Shown piece by piece: positions 1 to 8,312 of a DNA stretch of 64,000 nucleotides. The stretch lies in NCBI GenBank assembly GCA_002305715.1, contig DBQD01000042.1, forward strand, positions 16,134 to 80,133, in the 5' to 3' direction. This DNA is from Proteiniphilum sp. UBA1403. Lineage in GTDB: Bacteria; Bacteroidota; Bacteroidia; Bacteroidales; Dysgonomonadaceae. Each line of letters starts with the position of its first letter. Position 1 is the first letter of the stretch. Made by a program: the position numbers and the translations under genes. The notes below the pieces were generated by a model. That model worked only from the letters and a program-made list of their open reading frames with translations, searched no databases and was not told where the DNA came from.

Positions 1-2
1 GG

Positions 3-836
3 CAGCTTCAACTAGAAATGGAGCAAGTATGCACACAACACTTGAAGGATGTGGGCGCTTGGTTGGAACCGACATTCAAACAAATTGAATTTGATAAGGA
101 AATATTTGAAGTAGAAGCTTCGGTCATCATTCCAGTCCGCAACCGCATACGAACAATACGTGATGCCATTGAATCGGTTCTCAGACAGAAAACAACATTT
201 CCTTTCAACCTGATCGTCATTGACAATCACTCAACCGACGGCACGACAGAAGCTATCGATGCATTCAAAAGTGACAGTCGATTGATTCACCTTATTCCGG
301 AAAGGGACGACTTGGGTATTGGAGGATGCTGGAACATGGGTGTACACCACAACCAGTGCGGGAAGTTTGCTGTACAACTCGATAGTGACGATGTATACAG
401 CGATGTAGACACACTGCAGAAGATTGTGAATGCATTCTACGAACAACAGTGCGCCATGGTGGTGGGAACCTATCAGATGACCAACTTCGAAATGCAAATG
501 ATTCCTCCCGGTATTATTGATCACAGGGAGTGGACAACCGAGAATGGTAGAAACAATGCTCTTCGCATAAACGGTCTGGGGGCACCTCGTGCGTTTTATA
601 CTCCCGTGCTGAGGGAGATTAAGGTTCCAAACACCAGCTATGGGGAAGATTATGCATTGGGTTTAAACATTTCTCGACACTACCAAATTGGTCGAATCTA
701 CGATGTTCTCTATCTCTGCCGCCGTTGGTATGACAACACCGATGCCTCTCTCGATATTGAAAAGATGAACGAACACAACCTCTATAAAGACAGGATCAGG
801 ACATGGGAACTTCAGGCGAGAAAGAAAATGAGATAA
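3..836 (+). CDS. family 2 glycosyltransferase, 5' end cut by window edge
   Basis: Probable GT2 (GT-A fold) sugar transferase acting on the cytoplasmic side of the envelope; acceptor unknown. The frame is open to the window edge. The first ATG is at 18, but the codons before it read as continuing protein, so the N-terminus probably lies upstream. Counting from that ATG, the GT2 core begins at SVIIPV (35-40), followed by DNHSTDGT (69-76) and the metal/nucleotide DSDD motif (122-125). A GEDYALG segment near residue 209 fits the catalytic acidic position. The end overlaps the SpoIID-like gene by 34 nt, suggesting co-transcription. Family assignment is secure, substrate is not. Confidence 0.85.
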   Translation, partial: QLQLEMEQVCTQHLKDVGAWLEPTFKQIEFDKEIFEVEASVIIPVRNRIRTIRDAIESVLRQKTTFPFNLIVIDNHSTDGTTEAIDAFKSDSRLIHLIPERDDLGIGGCWNMGVHHNQCGKFAVQLDSDDVYSDVDTLQKIVNAFYEQQCAMVVGTYQMTNFEMQMIPPGIIDHREWTTENGRNNALRINGLGAPRAFYTPVLREIKVPNTSYGEDYALGLNISRHYQIGRIYDVLYLCRRWYDNTDASLDIEKMNEHNLYKDRIRTWELQARKKMR

Positions 837-2221
837 GTGAAACTCTTAAAAATGTAGGTGATCCACTTAGAGGAATAAAAGAACCACTTATAAAAGAACC
901 ACTTATAAATGTAGGGATCATTCAAGAGCAACCCGAAATAGACTTCATATTGCTATCCGATTACAAGCTGAAGGGTAAACCTATCTGCAAAGGTAAGTAT
1001 AGAGTTTGTTTTTCTGATGGAATGATTCTATTTAATGGAGAAACCTATACGGAAATATCCTTTGATACGGATGATATGCACAATGATACATTTGAGCTTA
1101 AGAATGTGATGATTGGTGTTAACTTTCACTGGCAGCGTAAAGAAGATCAACGTTTCCAAGGTGGCTTGAAGTTGGTATGTGGAGAGGAAGGTATCACGGC
1201 CATTAATGTTGTCACACTTGAGGATTACCTTAAAAGTGTAATCTCTTCCGAGATGAGTGCCACCAGTTCAGATGAATTTCTGAAGGCACATGCTGTGATC
1301 TCCAGAAGTTGGCTGCTGGCACAGTTACAGAAAAGCAGAGAGATTCAAGAAAACAAGAAGATCGAGGACAACTTTAAATCGTCATTTGAAACGACATGTG
1401 AAATAATCCGTTGGTATGATCGGGAAGACCATGCACTATTCGATGTATGCGCTGATGATCATTGTCAGCGTTATCAAGGAATTACGCGACAAACGACCGA
1501 ACGGGTGAACCTAGCGATCGATGCAACCAAGGGGCAGGTGATTACTTTCAATGGTATTATTTGTGACGCTCGCTTCTCGAAATGCTGTGGTGGTGTGACT
1601 GAGGCTTTTGAAAACGTTTGGGAACCTATTCTGCACCCATACCTTATAGGAAAAAAAGATTCCACTGAGGACACTCCATTACCCAACCTTAGGGATGAGG
1701 AAAATGCCAGGTCTTGGATTCTATCCGCTCCACCTGCATTCTGCCACACCTCTGATGCAGCAGTACTCAAACAGGTGCTGAACGACTATGACAGAGAGAC
1801 GACAGACTTTTATCGTTGGCAAGAGGTATATTCGCAAAAAGAATTAAGTGAACTTATCATGAAGCGTTCTGGTATAGATTTCGGAGAAATAGTAGCATTG
1901 GAATCACTAGAACGGGGAAATTCAGGGCGTATCATCCGATTGAAGATCATGGGCACCAAACGGGTGATGACAATTGGAAAAGAGTTGGAAATACGACGTA
2001 CGCTCTCGCCCTCACACCTTTACAGTGCTGCATTCGTAATAGATGCAGAGAATGAGAACGAGGAGGGAATTCCACAACAGTTCACACTTAAGGGTGCAGG
2101 ATGGGGACATGGTGTTGGCCTTTGCCAGATTGGAGCAGCCATGATGGCAGATAAGGGATATAAATTTGATGAGATTTTACAGCATTATTTTCCTCTAACA
2201 GAATTGATTACCTATTATTGA
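803..2221 (+). CDS. SpoIID/LytB-domain protein (amidase-enhancer-like)
   Basis: SpoIID-family protein, 472 aa. SpoIID of sporulating bacteria is a lytic transglycosylase acting on denuded glycan; LytB-like members modulate amidases. The SpoIID domain occupies roughly residues 135-470, with VVTLEDYLKSVISSEM near its start and the diagnostic GWGHGVGLCQIGA block at 433-445. There is no signal peptide at the chosen start. No closer in-frame ATG was found in the first 100 nt, so the overlapping ATG at 803 is retained. The N-terminus holds a duplicated KEPLI encoded by a 15-bp tandem repeat. Position before ampG and the MurNAc salvage genes fits a role in peptidoglycan turnover; the enzymatic activity is inferred from the family. 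Confidence 0.88.
   Translation: MGTSGEKENEISETLKNVGDPLRGIKEPLIKEPLINVGIIQEQPEIDFILLSDYKLKGKPICKGKYRVCFSDGMILFNGETYTEISFDTDDMHNDTFELKNVMIGVNFHWQRKEDQRFQGGLKLVCGEEGITAINVVTLEDYLKSVISSEMSATSSDEFLKAHAVISRSWLLAQLQKSREIQENKKIEDNFKSSFETTCEIIRWYDREDHALFDVCADDHCQRYQGITRQTTERVNLAIDATKGQVITFNGIICDARFSKCCGGVTEAFENVWEPILHPYLIGKKDSTEDTPLPNLRDEENARSWILSAPPAFCHTSDAAVLKQVLNDYDRETTDFYRWQEVYSQKELSELIMKRSGIDFGEIVALESLERGNSGRIIRLKIMGTKRVMTIGKELEIRRTLSPSHLYSAAFVIDAENENEEGIPQQFTLKGAGWGHGVGLCQIGAAMMADKGYKFDEILQHYFPLTELITYY
878..907 (+). repeat. 15-bp perfect tandem duplication inside SpoIID-like gene
   Basis: The unit AAAGAACCACTTATA occurs twice back to back (878-892 and 893-907) and adds one KEPLI copy in frame. 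It lies in the poorly conserved N-terminus, so it is probably neutral length variation. Confidence 0.85.
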
Positions 2222-2262
2222 TTACGTAGTAAAACAGGCTCACAAAGCCCTAATAAAATAAT

Positions 2263-3561
2263 ATGAACAAACACAAGAAAGTCGCATCTCGTAATCCTTG
2301 GACGTGGATACCCACCCTCTATTTTGCGGAAGGATTACCCTATGTAGCGGTGATGACCGTCTCGGTAATCATGTACAAACGTTTTGGCCTTTCCAACACC
2401 GATATTGCACTCTACACGAGTTGGCTATACCTCCCATGGGTTATAAAACCCTTCTGGAGTCCGTTTGTGGATATTTTGAAAACAAAACGATGGTGGATTG
2501 TTTCAATGCAATTGTTGATTGGAGCTGGCCTGGCGGGGGTAGCATTTACCTTACCAACACCGTTCTACCTTCAAGCATCCCTTGCATTTTTCTGGATGAT
2601 AGCATTCAGTTCAGCAACACACGACATTGCCGCAGACGGCTTTTATATGTTGGCTCTCGACGATTCGCAACAGTCCTTTTTCGTGGGTATACGCAGTACC
2701 TTTTATCGGTTAGCTTCTATAACAGGACAAGGATTTTTAATTATTCTAGCAGGATTTTTAGAAAAAACGACCGGTAAGATACCCTTTGCATGGAGCATTA
2801 CATTCTTTATACTTGCTGGACTGTTCCTATTCTTTTTTGTTTACCATCGCTACTCACTTCCCCTCCCCTCCTCTGATACAGCTAAGGCAGCCCATACACC
2901 CAATGAAGTGATGAAGGAGTTTGTCAACACTTTCAAGTCTTTTTTTACGAAAAAGGGAATCGGTCTGGCATTGGCTTTTATTTTGCTCTACCGGTTTGCT
3001 GAAGCCATGTTAATTAAGTTGGCGTCTCCATTTCTACTCGACAGTCGCGAAGTGGGAGGATTGGGATTGACCACTTCAGAGGTGGGATTCACATACGGTA
3101 CAGTAGGAGCGATTTCCCTCACTGTAGGGGGGATAATTGGAGGAATTGCGGTATCGCGAAATGGCCTTAAACGATGGCTCTGGCCAATGGCACTCGCTAT
3201 TACGCTGCCTAATGCTGCTTACCTTCTCTTAGCTATCTATCAGCCAGAGAACTATTTATGGGTGAATATAGCTGTAGCAACAGAACAGTTTGGTTATGGC
3301 TTCGGATTTACGGCATACATGCTCTACATGATTTACTTCTCGCAAGGGGAACACAAAACGGCCCACTATTCAATCTGTACAGGTTTCATGGCTCTTGGTA
3401 TGATGCTCCCGGGCATGGTTGCAGGGTGGATACAGGAAAGACTGGGGTATGAAAATTTCTTTAATTTTATCATGTTGGCCATCATTCCAACACTATTATT
3501 GATCCACTTCATAAAGGTAGATCAGGACTTTGGCAGATCGAAAAAAAGCGATAGAAGTTAG
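2263..3561 (+). CDS. ampG: AmpG-family muropeptide MFS permease
   Basis: Inner-membrane major facilitator of 432 aa with about 12 hydrophobic segments. The N-terminal WTWIPTLYFAEGLPYVAV block is typical of AmpG-like permeases, which import GlcNAc-anhydroMurNAc (muro)peptides for recycling. The first cytoplasmic loop carries WVIKPFWSPFVD, another family feature. It sits 41 nt after the SpoIID-like gene and before remnants or copies of namZ, murT, murK and murQ, so peptidoglycan fragments are the likely cargo. Family-level assignment is strong; the actual substrate (muropeptide versus disaccharide) is inferred. Confidence 0.9.
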   Translation: MNKHKKVASRNPWTWIPTLYFAEGLPYVAVMTVSVIMYKRFGLSNTDIALYTSWLYLPWVIKPFWSPFVDILKTKRWWIVSMQLLIGAGLAGVAFTLPTPFYLQASLAFFWMIAFSSATHDIAADGFYMLALDDSQQSFFVGIRSTFYRLASITGQGFLIILAGFLEKTTGKIPFAWSITFFILAGLFLFFFVYHRYSLPLPSSDTAKAAHTPNEVMKEFVNTFKSFFTKKGIGLALAFILLYRFAEAMLIKLASPFLLDSREVGGLGLTTSEVGFTYGTVGAISLTVGGIIGGIAVSRNGLKRWLWPMALAITLPNAAYLLLAIYQPENYLWVNIAVATEQFGYGFGFTAYMLYMIYFSQGEHKTAHYSICTGFMALGMMLPGMVAGWIQERLGYENFFNFIMLAIIPTLLLIHFIKVDQDFGRSKKSDRS

Positions 3562-3581
3562 ATGAAAAGGAGTGTGCATGG

Positions 3582-4049
3582 ATGGTATCAAAAGAAATAT
3601 CTATAAAGTCGTTTTTGATTGTTTTACTTTTGCTAACGGGAATAGTTTTCAGCGGGAAATCGAGAGCACAAAACATACGACTGGATAAGCTTGTTTTCGA
3701 CATTCAGGATATTGGTTGTTAATCTTATACCTATATCTCCACGATGTATCTGGCAATGCAAGCTGCAGCAGAAAGTAACATTGTGTTTGAGGTACTAGAG
3801 AGTCCTAACCCATAATGACCCAAAGTGAACAAATGACTCTACAGTCCAGAATACTCACCATGGTGAAAATAAAAAAATGACGACAGAAGATGAGTAAGTG
3901 GTTTCATTCGACTGGCATTCTCCAAGAATCACCAGTTCGACGACATAAAAAACAACTGGACCAAAGATGAAGAAGCGTTCTGTAAATTATTGAAGAAGTA
4001 TTATCTTTACCGTTTAAATAAAAAGGATCAACACAATTATCTGAAATAA
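3582..4049 (+). pseudogene. remnant of NamZ-type exo-beta-N-acetylmuramidase (DUF1343/GH171)
   Basis: This 524-nt gap between ampG and the MurT-like gene is a decayed gene. An ATG at 3582 opens a signal-peptide-like segment ending SRAQ, which jumps directly to DKLVFDIQDIG. A TAA at 3720 follows. In the same frame come SYTYISTMYLAMQAAAE and VLESPNP, both hallmarks of the DUF1343 core, then further stops. Near 3930-4049 a segment reading NNWTKDEEAF and KKYYLY matches the C-terminal end of that family. The part upstream of DIQDIG and the central part are deleted. NamZ releases terminal MurNAc from glycan, which would feed the salvage genes that follow. Recognition is from remembered family motifs; no alignment was run. 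Confidence 0.75.
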
Positions 4050-4085
4050 AAATAAAAAAATCACCTATTTATTCCAAAAAAGGAT

Positions 4086-5255
4086 ATGAAAAAACTTACT
4101 TCTACCTCACAAAATAATCGACTTTTGTCGCTCGACATTCTTCGCGGTATTACCATTGCCGGTATGATTCTAGTCAATAATTCCGCAGGTGGTTATGCCT
4201 ATACACCCTTAAAACATGCACATTGGCATGGACTTACACCTACCGACCTAGTCTTCCCCTTCTTCATGTTCATCATGGGAGTCTCCACTTTTATGTCATT
4301 GCGTAAATTCAACTTTGCTCTTTCTGGTGCTGCGGTGTGGAAAGTGGTTCGTCGCACCCTGCTCATTTTCCTTATTGGGATGGCTCTAGGATGGTTTGGT
4401 CAACTTGTGTATGGACTAGCTTCAGGAGAAACAATAGGTGTAGCTGCAACCCATTTCGACACAATACGTATCTTGGGTGTACTGCAACGACTGGCATTGG
4501 CATATGGTTTTGCCGCTCTCATTGCGTTGTTGGTAAAAAACAAACAATTACCATGGGTCGCTGCGATAATATTAGCTGGTTATTATCTGATCCTTCGCTT
4601 CGGGAAAGGATTCGAGTTGTCAGAAGAAAGTATTATTGCTCGTATCGACACTGCACTTTTGGGAGCAGCACACATGTATAAAGATACCACACCCGAGGGA
4701 GTACGGATTGCGTTTGAACCCGAAGGTTTAATTAGCACGCTGCCCTCCATTGCTCATGTACTCATTGGTTTTCTCTTTGGAAAATTAATTGTAGACAACA
4801 AAGACAACAATACAAAGGTGGCAAAACTACTTATATGGGGTACTATTCTTGCATTTTCCGGCTTATTACTCCAATATGGATGTCCCATTAACAAGAAGAT
4901 CTGGAGCCCAACCTTTGTTCTTGTAACTACCGGTTTCGCCGCACAGTTGTTGGGGCTTCTGATATGGATCATTGACATCAACAAAAAAGAAAAATGGAGT
5001 CGCTTCTTTCATGCATTTGGGGTTAATCCACTCATTGTATATGTTTTCGCCGGTGTTTTTGCCACCCTGGTTGGTGCCATCCGATTTGCGTGGCAAGGTG
5101 AAACAATTTCTGTTAAATCATTTACATACAGCGTACTACTTCAACCTTGGGCAGGAAACTACTTCGGATCGCTACTATATGCAGTGCTATTTGTCACAAT
5201 TTGCTGGCTTTTTGGCTATATTCTATACAAAAGGAATATTTACATCAAACTTTAA
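4086..5255 (+). CDS. murT: MurT-like MurNAc transporter candidate (DUF5009/COG4299)
   Basis: Polytopic membrane protein of 389 aa, related to heparan-alpha-glucosaminide N-acetyltransferases. The N-terminus shows SLDILRGITIAGMILVNN followed by a histidine-rich loop (HAHWHGLTPTDLVFPFF), as in the family, then about ten hydrophobic segments. In Tannerella forsythia a COG4299 protein beside MurK and MurQ is described as the inner-membrane MurNAc transporter MurT. The same order (here followed by a BadF-type kinase and MurQ) supports that role. The alternative is a sugar O/N-acetyltransferase, as the fold suggests. Family is confident, transport function is inferred from context. Confidence 0.8.
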   Translation: MKKLTSTSQNNRLLSLDILRGITIAGMILVNNSAGGYAYTPLKHAHWHGLTPTDLVFPFFMFIMGVSTFMSLRKFNFALSGAAVWKVVRRTLLIFLIGMALGWFGQLVYGLASGETIGVAATHFDTIRILGVLQRLALAYGFAALIALLVKNKQLPWVAAIILAGYYLILRFGKGFELSEESIIARIDTALLGAAHMYKDTTPEGVRIAFEPEGLISTLPSIAHVLIGFLFGKLIVDNKDNNTKVAKLLIWGTILAFSGLLLQYGCPINKKIWSPTFVLVTTGFAAQLLGLLIWIIDINKKEKWSRFFHAFGVNPLIVYVFAGVFATLVGAIRFAWQGETISVKSFTYSVLLQPWAGNYFGSLLYAVLFVTICWLFGYILYKRNIYIKL

Positions 5256-5310
5256 ATAGTAGTACGTTCACTTGTGGAATCTCTTTTCAATTCAATAAAA
5301 ACGTAGAACA

Positions 5311-6141
5311 ATGCTGATTGCCGACAGTGGTGCCACCAAAACAGATTGGTGTTTGGTACGTGGAGATGAAGTCTTGCAACGATTTTCGGGGAAAGGTATT
5401 AGTCCTATTTATCAGAGCGAAGAGGAAATAGCGCAAGAGATACGGGAACATGTTTACCCTTTGCTGACTGACAATGATGTTGGCGCAATTCATTTCTATG
5501 GCTCAGGATGCATTCCCGAGAAGATTCCCTTAGTGAAACAAGCCATTCAACAATCATTCTCAATTGATGCAATCCATGTATACAGCGACCTTATGGCTGC
5601 TGCACATAGCTTATGTGGTCATGAGGCTGGTATAGCCTGCATACTTGGTACGGGAAGTAACTCCTGTGAATGGGATGGTGAAACGATTCGGAAACAAATA
5701 TCCCCGCTAGGCTTTATACTGGGAGACGAAGGAAGTGGTGCTGCGCTGGGAAAACAACTGGTGGCAGATGCACTTAAGAATCAGCTTACCCCGGGACTTA
5801 AAGAAGAGCTAATGGATGAATACCATCTAACGAGTGCACTGATAATTGATAAAGTTTATCGGCAGCCCTTCCCTAGTCGTTTCCTTGCTAGTCTTTCTCC
5901 TTTTCTGCATCAACACATTGAGGATGTATCAATTCGACGAATTGTCACTCAATCATTCCGAGTCTTCTTCGAAAGAAACGTCATGCAATACGATTATCAC
6001 AACATGGAAGTACATTTTGTGGGCTCTATCGCATGGTATTATGCAAACCTGCTTCGGGAGGTAGCTGTAGAAAAGGGTATCAACATCGGTAAAATTGCAC
6101 AATCTCCAATGGAGGGATTGGTCCGCTATCAGCTCACATAA
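5311..6141 (+). CDS. murK: MurNAc/GlcNAc kinase, BadF/BcrA ATPase family
   Basis: Cytoplasmic sugar kinase of the ASKHA superfamily, 276 aa. The phosphate-1 motif is at the extreme N-terminus (LIADSGATKTDW), and CILGTGSNSCEWDG plus GFILGDEGSGAALG give the phosphate-2 and sugar/adenosine regions near residues 110-150. Homologues phosphorylate N-acetylhexosamines at O6; placed directly before murQ the expected substrate is MurNAc, giving MurNAc-6-phosphate. It lies 55 nt after the MurT-like gene and 39 nt before murQ, as in an operon. GlcNAc is a plausible alternative or additional substrate. Confidence 0.85.
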   Translation: MLIADSGATKTDWCLVRGDEVLQRFSGKGISPIYQSEEEIAQEIREHVYPLLTDNDVGAIHFYGSGCIPEKIPLVKQAIQQSFSIDAIHVYSDLMAAAHSLCGHEAGIACILGTGSNSCEWDGETIRKQISPLGFILGDEGSGAALGKQLVADALKNQLTPGLKEELMDEYHLTSALIIDKVYRQPFPSRFLASLSPFLHQHIEDVSIRRIVTQSFRVFFERNVMQYDYHNMEVHFVGSIAWYYANLLREVAVEKGINIGKIAQSPMEGLVRYQLT

Positions 6142-6180
6142 GCTAAAACCTTCATCTATTAATTATTTGAATTCCGACTT

Positions 6181-6999
6181 ATGACTTTTATTAAAATAAC
6201 AGAACAACCATCGCTTTATGATAATCTGGAACAGAAGTCCGTCACGGAGATTCTGACAGAGATTAACAAGGAGGATCAAAAAGTGGCAATGGCTGTGGAG
6301 AAAACCATTTCAGAGATAGAGAAATTGGTTACCAGCGTTGTGGAGAGAATGAAGCGAGGAGGTCGACTTTTTTATATTGGCGCAGGCACTAGCGGTAGGT
6401 TGGGAGTACTCGACGCAGCGGAGATTCCCCCCACCTTTGGAATGCCCAACACCTATGTTATTGGTCTTTTAGCCGGAGGTGATCAAGCCCTACGCAATCC
6501 TGTAGAGGCAGCAGAAGATGATATGGAAAAAGGATGGGAAGAACTGCTGGAACACAAGATCAATACGAATGACGTGGTGGTGGGGATTGCAGCATCAGGC
6601 ACCACACCCTATGTGATTGGAGCGTTGCGACATGCTCGAAAAAAAGGTATTCTAACAGCAGCTATTAGTTGCAACCCAAACTCACCAATTGCAGCAGAAG
6701 CAGAGATAAAGATTGAACCAATTGTTGGTCCTGAGTATGTTACCGGCAGTACCCGCATGAAATCGGGTACTGCCCAGAAGCTAATACTCAACATGATTAC
6801 GACTACGGTTATGATCAAACTGGGACGAGTAAAAGGAAATAGAATGGTAAACATGCAGCTAACCAACCAAAAATTGGTAGAAAGAGGCACACGGATGATT
6901 GTCGACGAACTTTCAATCAATTACGAGCAAGCAAAGAACCTGTTACTTCTACATGGAACGGTTAAAAGGGCGATCGACAATTATAAAAACGATCAATAA
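6181..6999 (+). CDS. murQ: N-acetylmuramic acid 6-phosphate etherase
   Basis: MurQ cleaves the lactyl ether of MurNAc-6-phosphate to GlcNAc-6-phosphate and D-lactate, the committing step of MurNAc salvage. The 272-aa protein shows the SIS-domain signature GAGTSGRLGVLDAAEIPPTF near residues 68-87, then GIAASGTTPYV and GSTRMKSGTAQKLILNMIT. Length is slightly below the usual ~300 aa, losing mainly C-terminal helices, but all core motifs are present. It follows the kinase and completes the transport-phosphorylation-etherase set. Confidence 0.95.
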   Translation: MTFIKITEQPSLYDNLEQKSVTEILTEINKEDQKVAMAVEKTISEIEKLVTSVVERMKRGGRLFYIGAGTSGRLGVLDAAEIPPTFGMPNTYVIGLLAGGDQALRNPVEAAEDDMEKGWEELLEHKINTNDVVVGIAASGTTPYVIGALRHARKKGILTAAISCNPNSPIAAEAEIKIEPIVGPEYVTGSTRMKSGTAQKLILNMITTTVMIKLGRVKGNRMVNMQLTNQKLVERGTRMIVDELSINYEQAKNLLLLHGTVKRAIDNYKNDQ

Positions 7000-7008
7000 A
7001 ACTGTCAA

Positions 7009-7350
7009 ATGGCCATTATTATTCAAACGGACAATCCCGACCTTCTGCTGGATAAGATTTATGAGGCAATCGACACAAGAAAGGCAGATAAGTGGGTGCG
7101 AACAGATGATGGGCGCCTCACATACGGTACCCTACTGTGGAAAAATGAAGCATTCTTCAAACCTCAAATATGGGTTGATGAGAATCAATTGCGATTTGGA
7201 TTGATTAAAAGGAAAGATAGAAAACATATCACGACCCAATTGTATACTATCTTTCATAGTAAACTAATTGAAATGTTACTGTCGCATTTTGACGGTTATT
7301 TTAAGGAAGTAACAGCTACTGCAAAAAGAGCTGAACCTGATGTTTTCTAA
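7009..7350 (+). CDS. conserved hypothetical protein downstream of murQ
   Basis: Small soluble protein of 113 aa starting 9 nt after murQ, so probably the last gene of the salvage operon. It has no signal peptide, membrane segment or motif I recognise. It is mixed alpha/beta, rich in Lys and Asp, with the pattern WVRTDDGRLTYGTLLW in the middle and an amphipathic C-terminal half. Function unknown; operon position only suggests a link to amino-sugar metabolism. Confidence 0.75.
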   Translation: MAIIIQTDNPDLLLDKIYEAIDTRKADKWVRTDDGRLTYGTLLWKNEAFFKPQIWVDENQLRFGLIKRKDRKHITTQLYTIFHSKLIEMLLSHFDGYFKEVTATAKRAEPDVF

Positions 7351-7412
7351 ATGAACTGAAAAAATAAAGAAAATTAGTCGCTCGTTGAATTAACACATCA
7401 ATATAATAACAG

Positions 7413-8245
7413 ATGAGACAATATACCCTAATTCTATTTCTAGCTGGAATAACCTTCGCAGTCACTGCGCAAGAAAATACTTATAAAACAGAATGCGATA
7501 TACCCTATTACAGAGAGGAAGTACGCCAAGAAGATCTGCACATTCAAGAACGTTGCCTGCTCGACATCTATTATCCTGTCAAAAAAAAGGATTTGCTACA
7601 GTTGTCTGGTTTCATGGAGGAGGTCTTACAGGTGGTAGTAAAGAGTTGCCCGAAGCTTTAAAGAACAAGGATATTTGCGTGGTTGGTGTAAACTACCGCC
7701 TCTCACCTCAGGTGCAAGCCCCTGCTTACATTGAGGATGCCGCGGCTGCAGTAGCTTGGGTATTTGCACACATTGAAGAATATGGAGGTGATTGTACGAA
7801 GATTTTTGTATCGGGTCATTCAGCAGGAGGGTATCTAGCCATGATGATTGGATTAGATAAACAGTATCTCGCAGCGCATCATATCGATGCAAACCGCATT
7901 GCTGGACTAATACCCCTAAGTGGTCAGGCCATCACCCATTTCAACATTCGTGCAGGGTATGGCATGAAAGATACCCAACCCTTATTAGATAAGTATGCAC
8001 CACTTTACCATGTTCGTCCCGATGCACCACCAATGTTACTGATTACGGGCGACCGCGAAATGGAAATGTTAGGCCGGTATGAAGAAAATGCCTACCTTGC
8101 CCGTATGATGAAACTAGTAGGGAATAATAAGACACGTCTCCTTGAACTTCAAGGATATGGTCACGGTATGACATACCCTGCTTTTCCGTTGTTGTTGGAG
8201 GAGATACAACGGATTCTTCGGGAGAATGTCTCATTAGAAAAATAG
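7413..8245 (+). pseudogene. secreted alpha/beta hydrolase (esterase/lipase-like), frameshifted
   Basis: Two overlapping frames together give one HSL-type alpha/beta hydrolase of about 277 aa. Frame one from 7413 encodes a signal peptide (cut after VTAQ) and a strand ending LLDIYYPVKKK. Frame two resumes with FATVVWFHGGG (oxyanion hole), GHSAGG (nucleophile serine), a TGD acid site and GYGHGMTYP (histidine). The shift maps to a run of eight A at 7581-7588; nine would restore the frame. All catalytic residues are intact. So this is either a recent inactivation, a slippage site or a homopolymer sequencing error. Substrate unknown; carbohydrate esters are possible. Confidence 0.8.
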
Positions 8246-8261
8246 CTGTAATTGGTTTTCA

Positions 8262-8293
8262 TTTGTTTCCCCAGTTTATTTTGGCTAACTTTG
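8262..8293 (+). promoter_or_regulatory. Bacteroidota-type promoter for FemAB-like gene
   Basis: TTTG (8262-8265), a 20-nt spacer and TAACTTTG (8286-8293) match the phylum consensus TTTG-N19-21-TAnnTTTG exactly. The start codon at 8313 lies 20 nt past the -7 box, giving a short leader. Confidence 0.8.
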
Positions 8294-8312
8294 TAAGTCA
8301 AAATGAAACGAA

